Below are positions 1 through 8,106 of a stretch of DNA of 64,000 nucleotides, piece by piece. Numbering within the stretch: the first letter of the stretch is position 1; each line of letters opens with the position of its first letter. This DNA is from Candidatus Sumerlaeota bacterium (GTDB lineage: Bacteria; Sumerlaeota; Sumerlaeia; JAFGJS01), in NCBI GenBank assembly GCA_016928995.1, contig JAFGJS010000030.1:41458-105457 (forward strand), in the 5' to 3' direction. The position numbers were made by a program, and so were the translations under genes. The notes beneath the pieces were generated by a model that worked only from the letters and a program-made list of their open reading frames with translations, had not been told where the DNA came from and ran no database searches.

Positions 1-273
1 GCCTGGCGGGATGCGCTTGGTGGATTGCGGCGAGTAATGGGCGTGCGGAACGGCGATGGAATAGACCGTGCGGATGTCTTCCGCGGAAACTTCGCCGATG
101 TCGATCGGACGGTCGCCGCCGAGCTGAGCCAGCAGCGGACGGGTGTTTTGATTGATCGCGTTGAGCGCGATGGTTTGGCCGGCATGGAGTCCGGCAGGGC
201 CGCAGAGCAAGACGGCGAGCGTGAAAATCGCCGTCAGCGCGGCGCAACAGGAACGGGAGCGAGCAATGGGCAT
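1..273 (-). CDS. N-terminus of a secreted protein of unknown function (partial)
   Basis: Reverse-strand reading frame that starts at 273 and stays open for 91 codons to the left edge, so the C-terminus is missing. The first 30 or so residues form a signal peptide: a basic start (MPIARSRSCC), a hydrophobic core (LTAIFTLAVLL) and a likely signal peptidase I site after LHA. The mature part begins GQTIALNAINQNTRPLL. A purine-rich AAGGTGGAG lies just upstream of the ATG and supports this start. The forward-strand frame across the same bases looks like a shadow. I do not recognise the family, and the exported location is inferred only from the signal peptide. Confidence 0.6.
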   Translation of the reverse strand, partial: MPIARSRSCCAALTAIFTLAVLLCGPAGLHAGQTIALNAINQNTRPLLAQLGGDRPIDIGEVSAEDIRTVYSIAVPHAHYSPQSTKRIPPG

Positions 274-487
274 GAATCTCCACCTTGACATGGAATGTTG
301 AGCGTTGATTGTGTTTAACCAGACTGGACCGCTCCGCAGCGGTTTGGCTGCATTTTCATCACTGGAGAGTTGACCACTGGAAAAATCTCTGTGAGTCTTG
401 GCCAATCAAGTGCGTTCTGTCAAGGCGGATCGGCGCTTGCGCTGACTGTGGACGCGTCTCATTTCAGTTACGGAGGCTAATCTCTTA

Positions 488-638
488 AATCATGGCTCCT
501 TATCAGCACTGAAAGTGCTGCGTACCACAGCCCAGGCCAGAGCGTAGGCCGCTTGCGGCCGTGAGCGCCGGCCTGGGTAGAGAGTTAAAGCATTCTAGGC
601 TGGCGGGATTTTTGCTCCGCAAAAATCATGACAGCCGT
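488..638 (-). repeat. Dispersed palindromic repeat, copy A
   Basis: Read on the reverse strand, this begins ACGGCTGTCATGATTTTTGC and ends with AAGGAGCCATGATT. A second copy lies in the opposite orientation at 25930-26126. The first 40 bases of the two copies differ at one position. They also share the block CGGCGCTCACGGCCGCAAGC and the AAGGAGCCATGATT end, while the middle differs in length and sequence. The GC-rich centre contains self-complementary parts (GGCCGCTTGCGGCC at about 547-560). It looks like a REP/BIME-type or MITE-like dispersed element; no transposase is associated. Confidence 0.75.
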
Positions 639-716
639 GTTTTGCAGTTTCGGAGCTGAAGAGAGATGCACCCTTGCGCTGCGGCGGAATGCGAATAGGC
701 ATCGGGAATAAAAAAT

Positions 717-812
717 CATCATCGGGATCGGGATCGCTATCGGTATCGAAAAATCGAAATGATTGTGATTGCATTAATATCGATTCCGATTTCGATAGCG
801 ATTTCGATTCTG
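717..812. repeat. Degenerate GAT/ATC hexanucleotide tract that can fold
   Basis: The first part repeats units such as ATCGGG, ATCGCT, ATCGGT and ATCGAA. The second part contains CGATTCCGATTTCGATAGCGAT, largely the reverse complement of the first, so the region can form a long imperfect hairpin. It lies immediately before the WecA-like gene. It creates an artificial N-terminal extension rich in Ile and Ser if translation is begun at 759 instead of 846. Confidence 0.6.
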
Positions 813-845
813 ATGTATTCATGCAAGGATCAGGAAAAAAGGCAC

Positions 846-1928
846 ATGATGCAACTGCTGACATGGCCGGTGTGTCTGGCGATTTTGTTTTTTGAGGCGG
901 TCGGGCTTTCGCTGCTGCTCACGCCAGTGGCGCAACGCTTGGGGCAGCGCGGTTTTCTTGACGCGCCCGGCGAGCGGAAGATTCATGAAGCGCCGATTCC
1001 GCGCAATGGCGGCATGGCCATCGTGGCCGCCTTTCTCATCGTGCTGCTGGGCAACATCGCGGCGGCGTGGCTCTTTCGCGACGCGCTGATTGAGCGCGTG
1101 CCGCATGCCGCGAACCTGGGGCAGAAATGGAAAGAATTGACCGCCGTGCTGGCTGGCGGCGTGTGGATTTTCGGCGTAGGGCTGCTCGATGACCGGCGCG
1201 CGCTGCGGCCGCTGGTGAAATTCGCCGGACAGTTGCTGGCCGCCGCGCCGTTGCTCATTGCTGGCATCCAGTTGAAAAGTTTCCTGCCCGATGCGGCGGG
1301 CATGGCGCTTACGGTGTTCTGGGTCGCGCTGCTGTGCAATTCGCTCAACTTTCTGGACAACATGAACGGTCTGAGCAGTGGTGTGGGCGTAATCTGCGCG
1401 CTGATTTTCGGTTGGATCGCCTATGACAGCGGGCAGTTTTTCATGGCCGCGATGTTCCTGATTCTCGCCGGCAGCTACGCCGGCTTCTGGCATTTTAATT
1501 TCAACAAGGGCGACATCTTCATGGGCGACGGCGGCTCGATGTTCCTCGGTTATATGCTGGCGGCGCTGTCGATTCTGACGAACTACTGGGAGGCCGGGGC
1601 GCCGTCCGGGTTGCCGGTGCTGATGCCGGTTGTGGTGCTGGGCGTGCCGTTGTTCGACACACTGTCGGTCTTCTGGATTCGCTTCCGCAGCGGCCAGCCG
1701 CTGTACAAAGGCGACATGAACCACTTTTCGCACCGGCTGGTCGATCTTGGACTTTCGCGGCGAGGGGCTGTGATGTTCATCTATCTGGTCACGGCCTGCG
1801 TCGGCCTCAGCGCGCTGCCATTCAAGGCGCTCAGCCTCGCGCAGGCGCTGGTCTATTCGCTGCAGATTGTGATCTGGTTCTGCATCATCTACTGGATCGA
1901 ACGATTGGGGAAAAAGAAGGCGGAATAA
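846..1928 (+). CDS. WecA/MraY-family undecaprenyl-phosphate sugar-1-phosphate transferase
   Basis: Polytopic membrane enzyme of the glycosyltransferase 4 (MraY/WecA) family, 360 aa from this start. The family moves a HexNAc-1-phosphate from a UDP-sugar onto undecaprenyl phosphate, the first membrane step of surface-glycan synthesis. Signature segments are visible: FLDNMNGLSSG (Asp-rich loop), KGDIFMGDGGSMFLGY and the late cytoplasmic loop HFSHRLVDLGLSRR. The frame opens at 759, but those 29 codons come from the GAT/ATC tract. The ATG at 846 follows AGGAAAAAAGG and is the better start. It reads away from the leftward polysaccharide locus but plausibly supplies its lipid-linked primer. The exact sugar cannot be told. 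Confidence 0.88.
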   Translation: MMQLLTWPVCLAILFFEAVGLSLLLTPVAQRLGQRGFLDAPGERKIHEAPIPRNGGMAIVAAFLIVLLGNIAAAWLFRDALIERVPHAANLGQKWKELTAVLAGGVWIFGVGLLDDRRALRPLVKFAGQLLAAAPLLIAGIQLKSFLPDAAGMALTVFWVALLCNSLNFLDNMNGLSSGVGVICALIFGWIAYDSGQFFMAAMFLILAGSYAGFWHFNFNKGDIFMGDGGSMFLGYMLAALSILTNYWEAGAPSGLPVLMPVVVLGVPLFDTLSVFWIRFRSGQPLYKGDMNHFSHRLVDLGLSRRGAVMFIYLVTACVGLSALPFKALSLAQALVYSLQIVIWFCIIYWIERLGKKKAE

Positions 1929-2334
1929 CCGCAAACAAATAAACGCAAAGACGCAGAGACGCAAAGTTTTTGACAGGATTCACAGGATGGGCAGGATAAA
2001 AATGTGGAGATGCTGAGTGGCGCTTCACATCACACAACCCCATCAATTCTGTCGATCCTGTTTAAGAGGTTCTTCTGCGGTTGGTATGGATGAAGCGATA
2101 TGATCATCGTTCACAAGATGCTAGATACTGGATGCTCGATACTGGATATCGATCGAGCAGTTGCGTTCGTTGTCAGTTCATCCAGTATCTAGTATCCAGC
2201 ATCGGATTCATTGGGAGCGCGATCGCAAAAAAACAGCGATAATGCCGAATCCACAACAAAACGTGAAGATCCAAAAAAATCAGTTCTTTGTGCCTTTGTA
2301 TGAGGAAAAAACGCGGTTTTGGGTCGAGTGGAAA
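1929..2334. repeat. Non-coding region made of dispersed and inverted repeat fragments
   Basis: The stretch after the WecA-like gene has no credible gene. It starts with direct repeats (ACGCAAAGACGCAGAGACGCAAAG around 1943-1966), continues with CAGGATTCACAGGATGGGCAGGAT (about 1975-1998), and contains an inverted repeat: GATGCTAGATACTGGATG... at 2117-2147 against ATCCAGTATCTAGTATCCAGC at 2180-2203. Fragments of this kind are typical of dispersed intergenic repeats in environmental genomes. Confidence 0.6.
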
Positions 2335-2410
2335 TGGCGCGCCTGACAGGACTCGAACCTGTAACCTTTGGTTCCGTAGACCAACGCTCTATCCATTGAG
2401 CTACAGGCGC
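2335..2410 (-). tRNA. tRNA-Arg (anticodon ACG)
   Basis: The reverse strand folds as a full tRNA. Acceptor GCGCCTG pairs with CAGGCGC, the D-stem is GCTC/GAGC, and the anticodon stem TTGGT/ACCAA encloses loop CTACGGA (anticodon ACG, read as ICG for CGN arginine codons). The T-stem is ACAGG/CCTGT with loop TTCGAGT. The discriminator is G and the 3' CCA is encoded. It sits alone between WecA and thiL. Confidence 0.96.
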
Positions 2411-2505
2411 GCAAATGCCTTTCGAGCGATTGACTCGAAAGGAGGGCTAAACCTAAGTCCGTGAGGCGGCGCGGTCAAGACTTTTTTTATGGGATGCGAG
2501 GATCG

Positions 2506-3561
2506 ATGACAGAGACGGATAACAATAAAGATACGAATGCGCCACACGCCGGCGAGGCGTTGCGCGACGTCGGTGAACGGGGCTTTCTGAAGCGTATGCG
2601 GCGCGTCATGGGCCGGCCAGACGCCGCGCTGACCGGCGGGCTGGATGATGATGCGGCGATGATCCGCAGCGGCAAGCGGCGTCATCTGCTGCTGACCAAT
2701 GATATGCTGGTCGAGGACACGCATTTCACCCTGGCGACAACGCCGCCGGAGGCGCTGGGGTACAAGATTGTGGCGGTGAATGTCAGCGATATCGCCGCGA
2801 TGGCCGGACGGCCGGGGCTGATGACCGTGGGGTTGGGCGCTCCGCCGTCCATGCCAATGGCGGATTTGGAGGCGTTATATCAGGGGATTCGCCAGGCCTG
2901 CCGCCTGTTCGGCGTGACGCTGGCCGGCGGCGACACGGTGCGCGCGGAGCGGCTGACGCTGAGTGTGACGCTTACCGGAGAATATCGAGGACGCAAGAGC
3001 CGCGCGCCGCTGCGCTCGCGGATGAAGCCCGGCGACTGGATCTACGCGACTGGGACGCTGGGCGACTCAGCCGCTGGTTTGATGCTGCTACTGGAGGCGG
3101 AACAGGGGCGCGAGCTGGACGAGGGCGACCGCGAATTCCTGATTCAGCGTCATCAGCGGCCCACGCCGCGTGTGAAAGAGGCGCTGGCGCTGCATGCGGC
3201 GCTGGGGCGAATGGCGATGATGGACCTGAGCGACGATCTGCTTTCGTCGTTGCGGATGCTGGCGGAGCTTTCCGGCGCGGGATTCGAGGCGGAGTTGGAT
3301 GACTTGCCGTTGAGCGAGCCGCTGCTGCGATTCACGGAGAACATCGGCCGGCAAGCCTCGGACCTGGCGCTGCTGGGCGGCGAGGATTTTGAGTTGCTCT
3401 TCGCCTGCCCCGCCGAACCCGAGCGCGTGCGAGAGATCCTGCATCAGGCAAAAATTAAGACGCTCGTGACGCCGATCGGCCGCGCGACAAAAAGCGGCGA
3501 GAAATTCCTGCGTCAAGGCCGCGAAATCGCCGTGAAAAGCAATTCCTTTTCACATTTTTAA
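2506..3561 (+). CDS. thiL: Thiamine-monophosphate kinase
   Basis: ThiL phosphorylates thiamine monophosphate to thiamine diphosphate using ATP, the last step of vitamin B1 cofactor synthesis in the cytoplasm. The 351-aa protein shows the family blocks in order: GLDDDAAMI, TNDMLVEDTHF, a central GGDTVRAERL nucleotide/metal segment and GGEDFELLF near the C-terminus. Length is close to the usual size. The frame is open from a GTG at 2461, but the ATG at 2506 is preceded by GCGAGGA at good spacing and fits the family N-terminus better. It converges with the polysaccharide locus with only 13 bases between stops. Confidence 0.92.
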   Translation: MTETDNNKDTNAPHAGEALRDVGERGFLKRMRRVMGRPDAALTGGLDDDAAMIRSGKRRHLLLTNDMLVEDTHFTLATTPPEALGYKIVAVNVSDIAAMAGRPGLMTVGLGAPPSMPMADLEALYQGIRQACRLFGVTLAGGDTVRAERLTLSVTLTGEYRGRKSRAPLRSRMKPGDWIYATGTLGDSAAGLMLLLEAEQGRELDEGDREFLIQRHQRPTPRVKEALALHAALGRMAMMDLSDDLLSSLRMLAELSGAGFEAELDDLPLSEPLLRFTENIGRQASDLALLGGEDFELLFACPAEPERVREILHQAKIKTLVTPIGRATKSGEKFLRQGREIAVKSNSFSHF

Positions 3562-3574
3562 AAATCGAGCGACT

Positions 3575-5707
3575 CTAGATCCGCACGACAATTCCATCTC
3601 GCGCCGATTGGACTGCGGCGAAACTTGCGCGGGTCACATTGGCCAGTTCCGAGAAGGGGATGAGCGGCGCGCCGCCTTCGCTGACGCGTGTGATGAAGGC
3701 TTCCACTTCCGCCTGATGCCCTTTGTCCTGCCGGGATGTCTTGAACTTGCTCAATCGCGGGAATCCATATCCGCGAGTCAGCCGGAAATTTTCCATCCGC
3801 ATAATCCGGCCATCGCTGAACACTTCCAGCGTTTCCTTGGGGTAGGACTTTGCGCCGTTGGAGAAGTAATTGATCGTGCCGACCGAGCCGTCTTCAAAGC
3901 CGAGGAGGATGCTCATTTTGTCTTCCCGCACGGCCGGACCTTCTCCGACCATCATGGCGGAAACGGTCTGGATTTTCGCGCCGGTCAGATAGAGTAGCAA
4001 ATCAATAAAATGGCACGCCTCGCCAATGATCCGGCCGCCGCCCGCTTGGGGATCCTGAGTCCAGTGATCGGCCGGAATCGCGCCGCTGTTCACTGTCATG
4101 GTTAAACACATCGGTTCGCTGCGGCCGCGAAGCGCGTCTTTCATTTTTTGAATGTGGGGGCTGAACCGGCGATTGAAGCCGACCATCAGCTGCCGCTCCG
4201 GGCGTCTTTTCACGGTTTGCTCGATGTGCTGCAATTGCGTTTCATTGAGCGCCAGCGGTTTTTCGACGAACACATGTTTGTCCGCTTCCAACGCTTCGCT
4301 GACCAGGTTCGCATGAGAGGCGTGCCCCGTGATGATGAACACAGCGTTCACGGCTGGATCTTTCAGCATGGTCCGGTAATCGGTCGAGGCCTGTTCGATG
4401 CCGTATTTCTTCGCCGCATGCTGCGCCGCCTGCGCCTTGCTGCGTACCGCCACGTATTTCATCGCCGCATCGGTCTTGCTGATCGCGGGAATCAAGACGC
4501 CCGTGGCGAATCCGCCGGCGCCGATGACGCCCACTGTTGTTTTTTCTGAACCGGCGCTCTGGCGCTGCGTCACCGCCACGTTGATTTCCCGGCTCACTTC
4601 CGCGGGATATTCCAGGATGATCCCCAGCGCGGACGGATCGTTCTGCACTTTATCATAGGCTTTCAGCGCGTCATTGAGCTGGAAGCGGTGCGTGATCAAT
4701 GGCTTGACGTTCAAGAGGCCGCTGTTGATTGCGCTCAGGATCGCCTCGAAATTCCGCCCTTCGGTCCAGCGCACGTAGCTGATCGGATAGTCCTGCCCCT
4801 TCTGTTCGTAGGTTTCGTCATACCGGCCCGGGCCATAAGAGCAGGAGACCTGGAAGGTTAATTCTTTTTTATAGAAATCGTCGCGCCGCAAATTCAATCC
4901 CACGACGCCGACAAGGATGATGCGTCCGCGCTTGCGGCATGCCTCGGCCGCTTGATGCATGATCACGTCCGTTTTGGCCGAGGCTGTGATGATGACGCCG
5001 TCGACGCCGGCGCCGCCTGTCGCGGTTAAGGCCGACGCCACGGGATCGGCGCCCGCGTCGAGATTGACTGCTTTGGCGCCGAAGGTTTCGGCCAGCGCCA
5101 GGCGATCCGCGTTCAGATCCACGGCCAACACCTCGCAACCGCTGGCTCGCAGCAGCTGAGCGGTCAGAAGTCCGATCAGGCCCATGCCAAAAACCATGAT
5201 TGTCTCGCCGAGTTCCGGCTTGAGCAGCCGTACTCCTTGGAGCGCGATGCTGGCCAGCACGGTGAAGGCGGCTTCTTCGTCAGGAATGCCTTCGGGAACC
5301 TTCGCGCAGAGGTTGCGCGGCGCCGCGATGATTTCGGCGTGATTGCCGTTGGAGATCACACGATCGCCAGGCGCCAAATCCTGAACGCCCTCGCCGGCTT
5401 CCAGCACGACGCCGCAGTTGCAGTAACCCAGCGGCATCGGCGTGTCGAGTTTGCGGAACACGGCGTCGAGAGTGGGGAGCAGGCCGTCCGTTTTGATCTT
5501 ATCCAGAACTTGCTTCACCTTGTCCGGTTGCTGCCGCGCTTTTTGGATCAGGCTCGCCTGGCTGAACTCCACGAGCATACGTTCCGTGCCCGATGAAATC
5601 AGCGAGGCCCGGGATTGAATGAGCGCTTCACCGCGTCCCGCCGTTGGGGATGGAAGTTCAGCGATTTCCATCTTGCCGGTCTTTAAGTGTTGAAGGATTT
5701 GTTTCAT
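3575..5707 (-). CDS. Two-domain oxidoreductase: zinc-type alcohol dehydrogenase fused to Gfo/Idh/MocA
   Basis: Long fusion of 710 aa. Residues 1 to about 370 resemble a medium-chain alcohol dehydrogenase: an N-terminal GroES-like half (SSGTERMLVEF, LGYCNCGVV, GDRVISNGNHAE) and a Rossmann half (ETIMVFGMGLIGLLTAQLL). Residues from about 390 carry a Gfo/Idh/MocA dehydrogenase (VGVIGAGGFATGVLIPAI, then HVFVEKPLALNE with the conserved EKP). Fusions of this type are known in surface-polysaccharide loci, where they are thought to oxidise or epimerise nucleotide or glycan sugars; the substrate is unknown. It is the last gene of the leftward locus, 43 bases after the next Gfo/Idh/MocA gene. Confidence 0.85.
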   Translation of the reverse strand: MKQILQHLKTGKMEIAELPSPTAGRGEALIQSRASLISSGTERMLVEFSQASLIQKARQQPDKVKQVLDKIKTDGLLPTLDAVFRKLDTPMPLGYCNCGVVLEAGEGVQDLAPGDRVISNGNHAEIIAAPRNLCAKVPEGIPDEEAAFTVLASIALQGVRLLKPELGETIMVFGMGLIGLLTAQLLRASGCEVLAVDLNADRLALAETFGAKAVNLDAGADPVASALTATGGAGVDGVIITASAKTDVIMHQAAEACRKRGRIILVGVVGLNLRRDDFYKKELTFQVSCSYGPGRYDETYEQKGQDYPISYVRWTEGRNFEAILSAINSGLLNVKPLITHRFQLNDALKAYDKVQNDPSALGIILEYPAEVSREINVAVTQRQSAGSEKTTVGVIGAGGFATGVLIPAISKTDAAMKYVAVRSKAQAAQHAAKKYGIEQASTDYRTMLKDPAVNAVFIITGHASHANLVSEALEADKHVFVEKPLALNETQLQHIEQTVKRRPERQLMVGFNRRFSPHIQKMKDALRGRSEPMCLTMTVNSGAIPADHWTQDPQAGGGRIIGEACHFIDLLLYLTGAKIQTVSAMMVGEGPAVREDKMSILLGFEDGSVGTINYFSNGAKSYPKETLEVFSDGRIMRMENFRLTRGYGFPRLSKFKTSRQDKGHQAEVEAFITRVSEGGAPLIPFSELANVTRASFAAVQSARDGIVVRI

Positions 5708-5750
5708 TTGAGCTCCAATCCCGCGCTTTCATGCCGCCTTATAACTTATG

Positions 5751-6917
5751 TCATGCGGGGCCGTTTTTTTTCGAAGCGGCATAGCCGTGAATTGTGATTG
5801 GCCGGTTTTGCTCCAGCGCCTCGCGTGTCTTGAGAAAGAGATTCCCCGTCTCCCAAACGTATTCAATTGAACATCCCTGCGCCCCGGCGTCTGCCGTTGG
5901 CCGCGCCATCTCGTAACTGCGCAGGATATTCTCCCGATGCCCGTGATCGCGAAACAGCGGCGCGATCCTGCGCTTTTTTTCCACCACTTCGATGGTCAGC
6001 GTTTTAAAGTCATCCATGGAAATCAACGCATTGCCGCGATGCGCCGCAAACCGTTCGCGCACTCCTTCGAAGGTGTGGCCTTTCGCTGAGAATGTGATCG
6101 CCGCGATGCTTTCGTCGCCAAACACATACGTCACCGCGATGTCGCAATCCGATTTTTCACCGCGCGTCGGCGTGATGGTCAGCGGATAACGATTCTCCGG
6201 CGCGACCATTTGCAGCACGAAGTCCGTCCAGTGGCACAGATTGCCCAGCACGCGTCCGCCTTCTTCCGGCTTGAAATACCAATGCTCCGGCGCGATTTCA
6301 TGCCCCGCGATGAACCAGTTGAACATCGCCGGACCGTCCTGCGCGGCCAGACATTCCATGATCGCGCGCCCCATGCGGCTCATCGGACGGTTGAATCCCA
6401 ATCCCACTCGTCCTTTGCTTTCCGCCATCGCTGCGCAGAGCCGCTCGAGCTGCTCTTCACGCACCACATGCGGTTTTTCGATATGCACATGCTTGCCTGC
6501 CTTCAGCGCCTGAATCGCATACTCCGCATGCGAGGCGTGGTTCGACGCGATGTAAATCAGATCAATCGCGGGGTCGTTGATGATTTTTTCCGCGTCATCC
6601 GTGTAGTAGCGCAGTCCGTATTTTTCGTACAGCGACGCCGCCTTGTGCAGGTCGATGTCCATCGCGCCGCGCATCACCCGGTCGTATTTTTTATGCAGAT
6701 AGTATGCGATGTTGCTGAAGGCGAAATTTCCGCAGCCGATCAATCCCACATGCCCGCCGTCTTCGATGCGCTCCGGCAAGGCCGGCAGCGGATCGAAGCG
6801 CTTTTTCATGTGGTATTGCCCTTTGATTTTAACCAGCGTGCGGCTGGGGCCGTAAAGCCGCATGTAACGCAGAGCCTTTTTTATTTTAAATCCCAATTTT
6901 TGCGTCGTGTAATCCAT
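5751..6917 (-). CDS. Gfo/Idh/MocA-family sugar oxidoreductase
   Basis: 388-aa NAD(P)-dependent oxidoreductase. The Rossmann motif is seen as VGLIGCGNFAFSNIAYYL, and the family EKPHV motif as HVHIEKPHVVREEQLE, carrying the conserved lysine. GLGFNRPMSR and the substrate-side GGRVLGNLCHWTDF match the second domain. It is paired with the larger fusion oxidoreductase downstream and the two share local similarity, so they may act in sequence on the same sugar. The first 40 residues (TTQKLGFKIKKALRYMR...) form a basic extension before the Rossmann fold. The substrate is not predictable. Confidence 0.85.
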   Translation of the reverse strand: MDYTTQKLGFKIKKALRYMRLYGPSRTLVKIKGQYHMKKRFDPLPALPERIEDGGHVGLIGCGNFAFSNIAYYLHKKYDRVMRGAMDIDLHKAASLYEKYGLRYYTDDAEKIINDPAIDLIYIASNHASHAEYAIQALKAGKHVHIEKPHVVREEQLERLCAAMAESKGRVGLGFNRPMSRMGRAIMECLAAQDGPAMFNWFIAGHEIAPEHWYFKPEEGGRVLGNLCHWTDFVLQMVAPENRYPLTITPTRGEKSDCDIAVTYVFGDESIAAITFSAKGHTFEGVRERFAAHRGNALISMDDFKTLTIEVVEKKRRIAPLFRDHGHRENILRSYEMARPTADAGAQGCSIEYVWETGNLFLKTREALEQNRPITIHGYAASKKNGPA

Positions 6918-6929
6918 GCATGCCCGCCT

Positions 6930-8084
6930 CTAATTTCCTCGCCAATCCACGAGCGCCGAATAGGTTTCATCGGCGCACTTTTCCCAGGAGAACGCGGCCG
7001 CGCGATCCCGCGCGCGTTTTCGCAAATCGTTGCTCAATGCCTCGTTTTCAATGCACCGCCGCATCCGCTCCGCCAAGCCGTCAATGTCTCGCGCGCGGCA
7101 TTCCAGCGTGCAATCCTGGAAAATTTCCGGCAACGGCGGCCGGTCCGTGGAGACAATCGCGCAACCGGATGCCATCGCTTCAATCGCGATATTCGGGCAT
7201 GCCTCGATCTCCGTCGCGATCACGCAAACTCGACAGCGGCGGTATAGAGCGGCCATGATTTCCCGCGAAACATGCCCGGCTGCCAGGATTCGTTCGCGCG
7301 CAGGCGATGCTTGAATGGTCTGCTCGATCAGGCGTCCATAGCGCTGGTCGATTCCCGCGCCTGCAATCACAAGTTGGAGCTCGCTGTCCGAAGGACCGGT
7401 CAATCGCCCGTACGCTGCGATCACATCTTCGCAACGACGGTAGGGAAGCAACGAACCGCAGGTCAAGATGAATTCACGGTTCACGCCGATGTCTTTCAAG
7501 GCTTTCCCATCATGCTCCTGCGCAGCGTCATCCGGAGCGAAACTTGCGTCCCGCCCATGATAGATCCGCCGGACGCGATTCGCATCGACGCCCAATTCCT
7601 CGATCAGGCAATTCCGCGCATAGTCCGACACGGCGATGATCCGATCCGCTTCACGCAACGCTTTCGCAGATTGCCTACGCAGCGCGCGGTTGCGCAATCC
7701 CTGGCGAAAACTGTAGCGATAATTCATGAAGCGGAACGGCTCCATATTGCGCAGCATCAGCACTTGCTTCACGCCGGGCGCCTTCGGCCCGATCTGATAT
7801 GGCGTAAAGAGGACATCCGACTCTAATTCCCGCGCGATGCGCGCCATGTTTCGCCGTTCCCATACAATCCGCCGCCATCCAGCCGGACGCGCACCCTGGA
7901 TCAAAACGAGCTGCTCTTTCTGTGTCGATGGCAATAATACAGATTGGCTTTCATGCGCCAAGAACTTCAATTCATGTCCGTCTGCCGCATTTTGAAATCG
8001 AGCCGCCAGCAAAGGAGCTAGATTACATAGATAAGACACCGCCCCGCCGCTGACCGAGGATAGGCAATTGATTAGAATTTTCAT
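6930..8084 (-). CDS. Glycosyltransferase, GT4 (GT-B fold)
   Basis: 384-aa cytoplasmic or peripheral membrane glycosyltransferase of the GT-B type. The N-terminus MKILINCLSSVSGGAVSYL has the glycine-rich acceptor-side loop. The C-terminal domain carries FILTCGSLLPYRRCEDVI and the donor-binding stretch EIEACPNIAIEAMASGCAIV, with the E-x7-E arrangement of GT4 enzymes. It would add one sugar to the lipid-linked repeat unit. It lies 12 bases before the Gfo/Idh/MocA gene in the same transcription direction. Donor and acceptor are unknown. Confidence 0.88.
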   Translation of the reverse strand: MKILINCLSSVSGGAVSYLCNLAPLLAARFQNAADGHELKFLAHESQSVLLPSTQKEQLVLIQGARPAGWRRIVWERRNMARIARELESDVLFTPYQIGPKAPGVKQVLMLRNMEPFRFMNYRYSFRQGLRNRALRRQSAKALREADRIIAVSDYARNCLIEELGVDANRVRRIYHGRDASFAPDDAAQEHDGKALKDIGVNREFILTCGSLLPYRRCEDVIAAYGRLTGPSDSELQLVIAGAGIDQRYGRLIEQTIQASPARERILAAGHVSREIMAALYRRCRVCVIATEIEACPNIAIEAMASGCAIVSTDRPPLPEIFQDCTLECRARDIDGLAERMRRCIENEALSNDLRKRARDRAAAFSWEKCADETYSALVDWRGN

Positions 8085-8106
8085 CGAGGCGTCCTTGCGC
8101 GGCGGA

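Larger units (their letters stand above)
274..845. other. Intergenic region with one repeat copy and a GAT/ATC-rich tract
   Basis: Divergent gap between the left-edge secreted protein and the WecA-like gene. It holds a small perfect hairpin (ACCGCT, loop CCGC, AGCGGT) near 330-345, one copy of a dispersed repeat (488-638) and a GAT/ATC-rich tract (about 717-812). I see no convincing gene; the short frames here are by-products of the repeats. Confidence 0.6.

Noticed and set aside
759-845. Upstream start of the WecA-like protein
   Set aside because: The 29 extra codons come from the GAT/ATC repeat tract and have no ribosome binding site; the ATG at 846 is preceded by AGGAAAAAAGG.
819-1964. 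Reverse-strand 381-codon frame over the WecA-like gene
   Set aside because: It is the complement of a gene with clear family motifs; its Arg/His/Gln-rich composition is typical of a GC-rich shadow frame.
2117-2203. Attenuator or riboswitch before thiL
   Set aside because: The inverted repeat is a repeated-word element on the far side of the tRNA; no THI-box features such as CUGAGA were seen near thiL.
2335-2410. tRNA-Arg as an integration site for the glycan locus
   Set aside because: No integrase and no duplicated tRNA 3' end was found elsewhere in the window.
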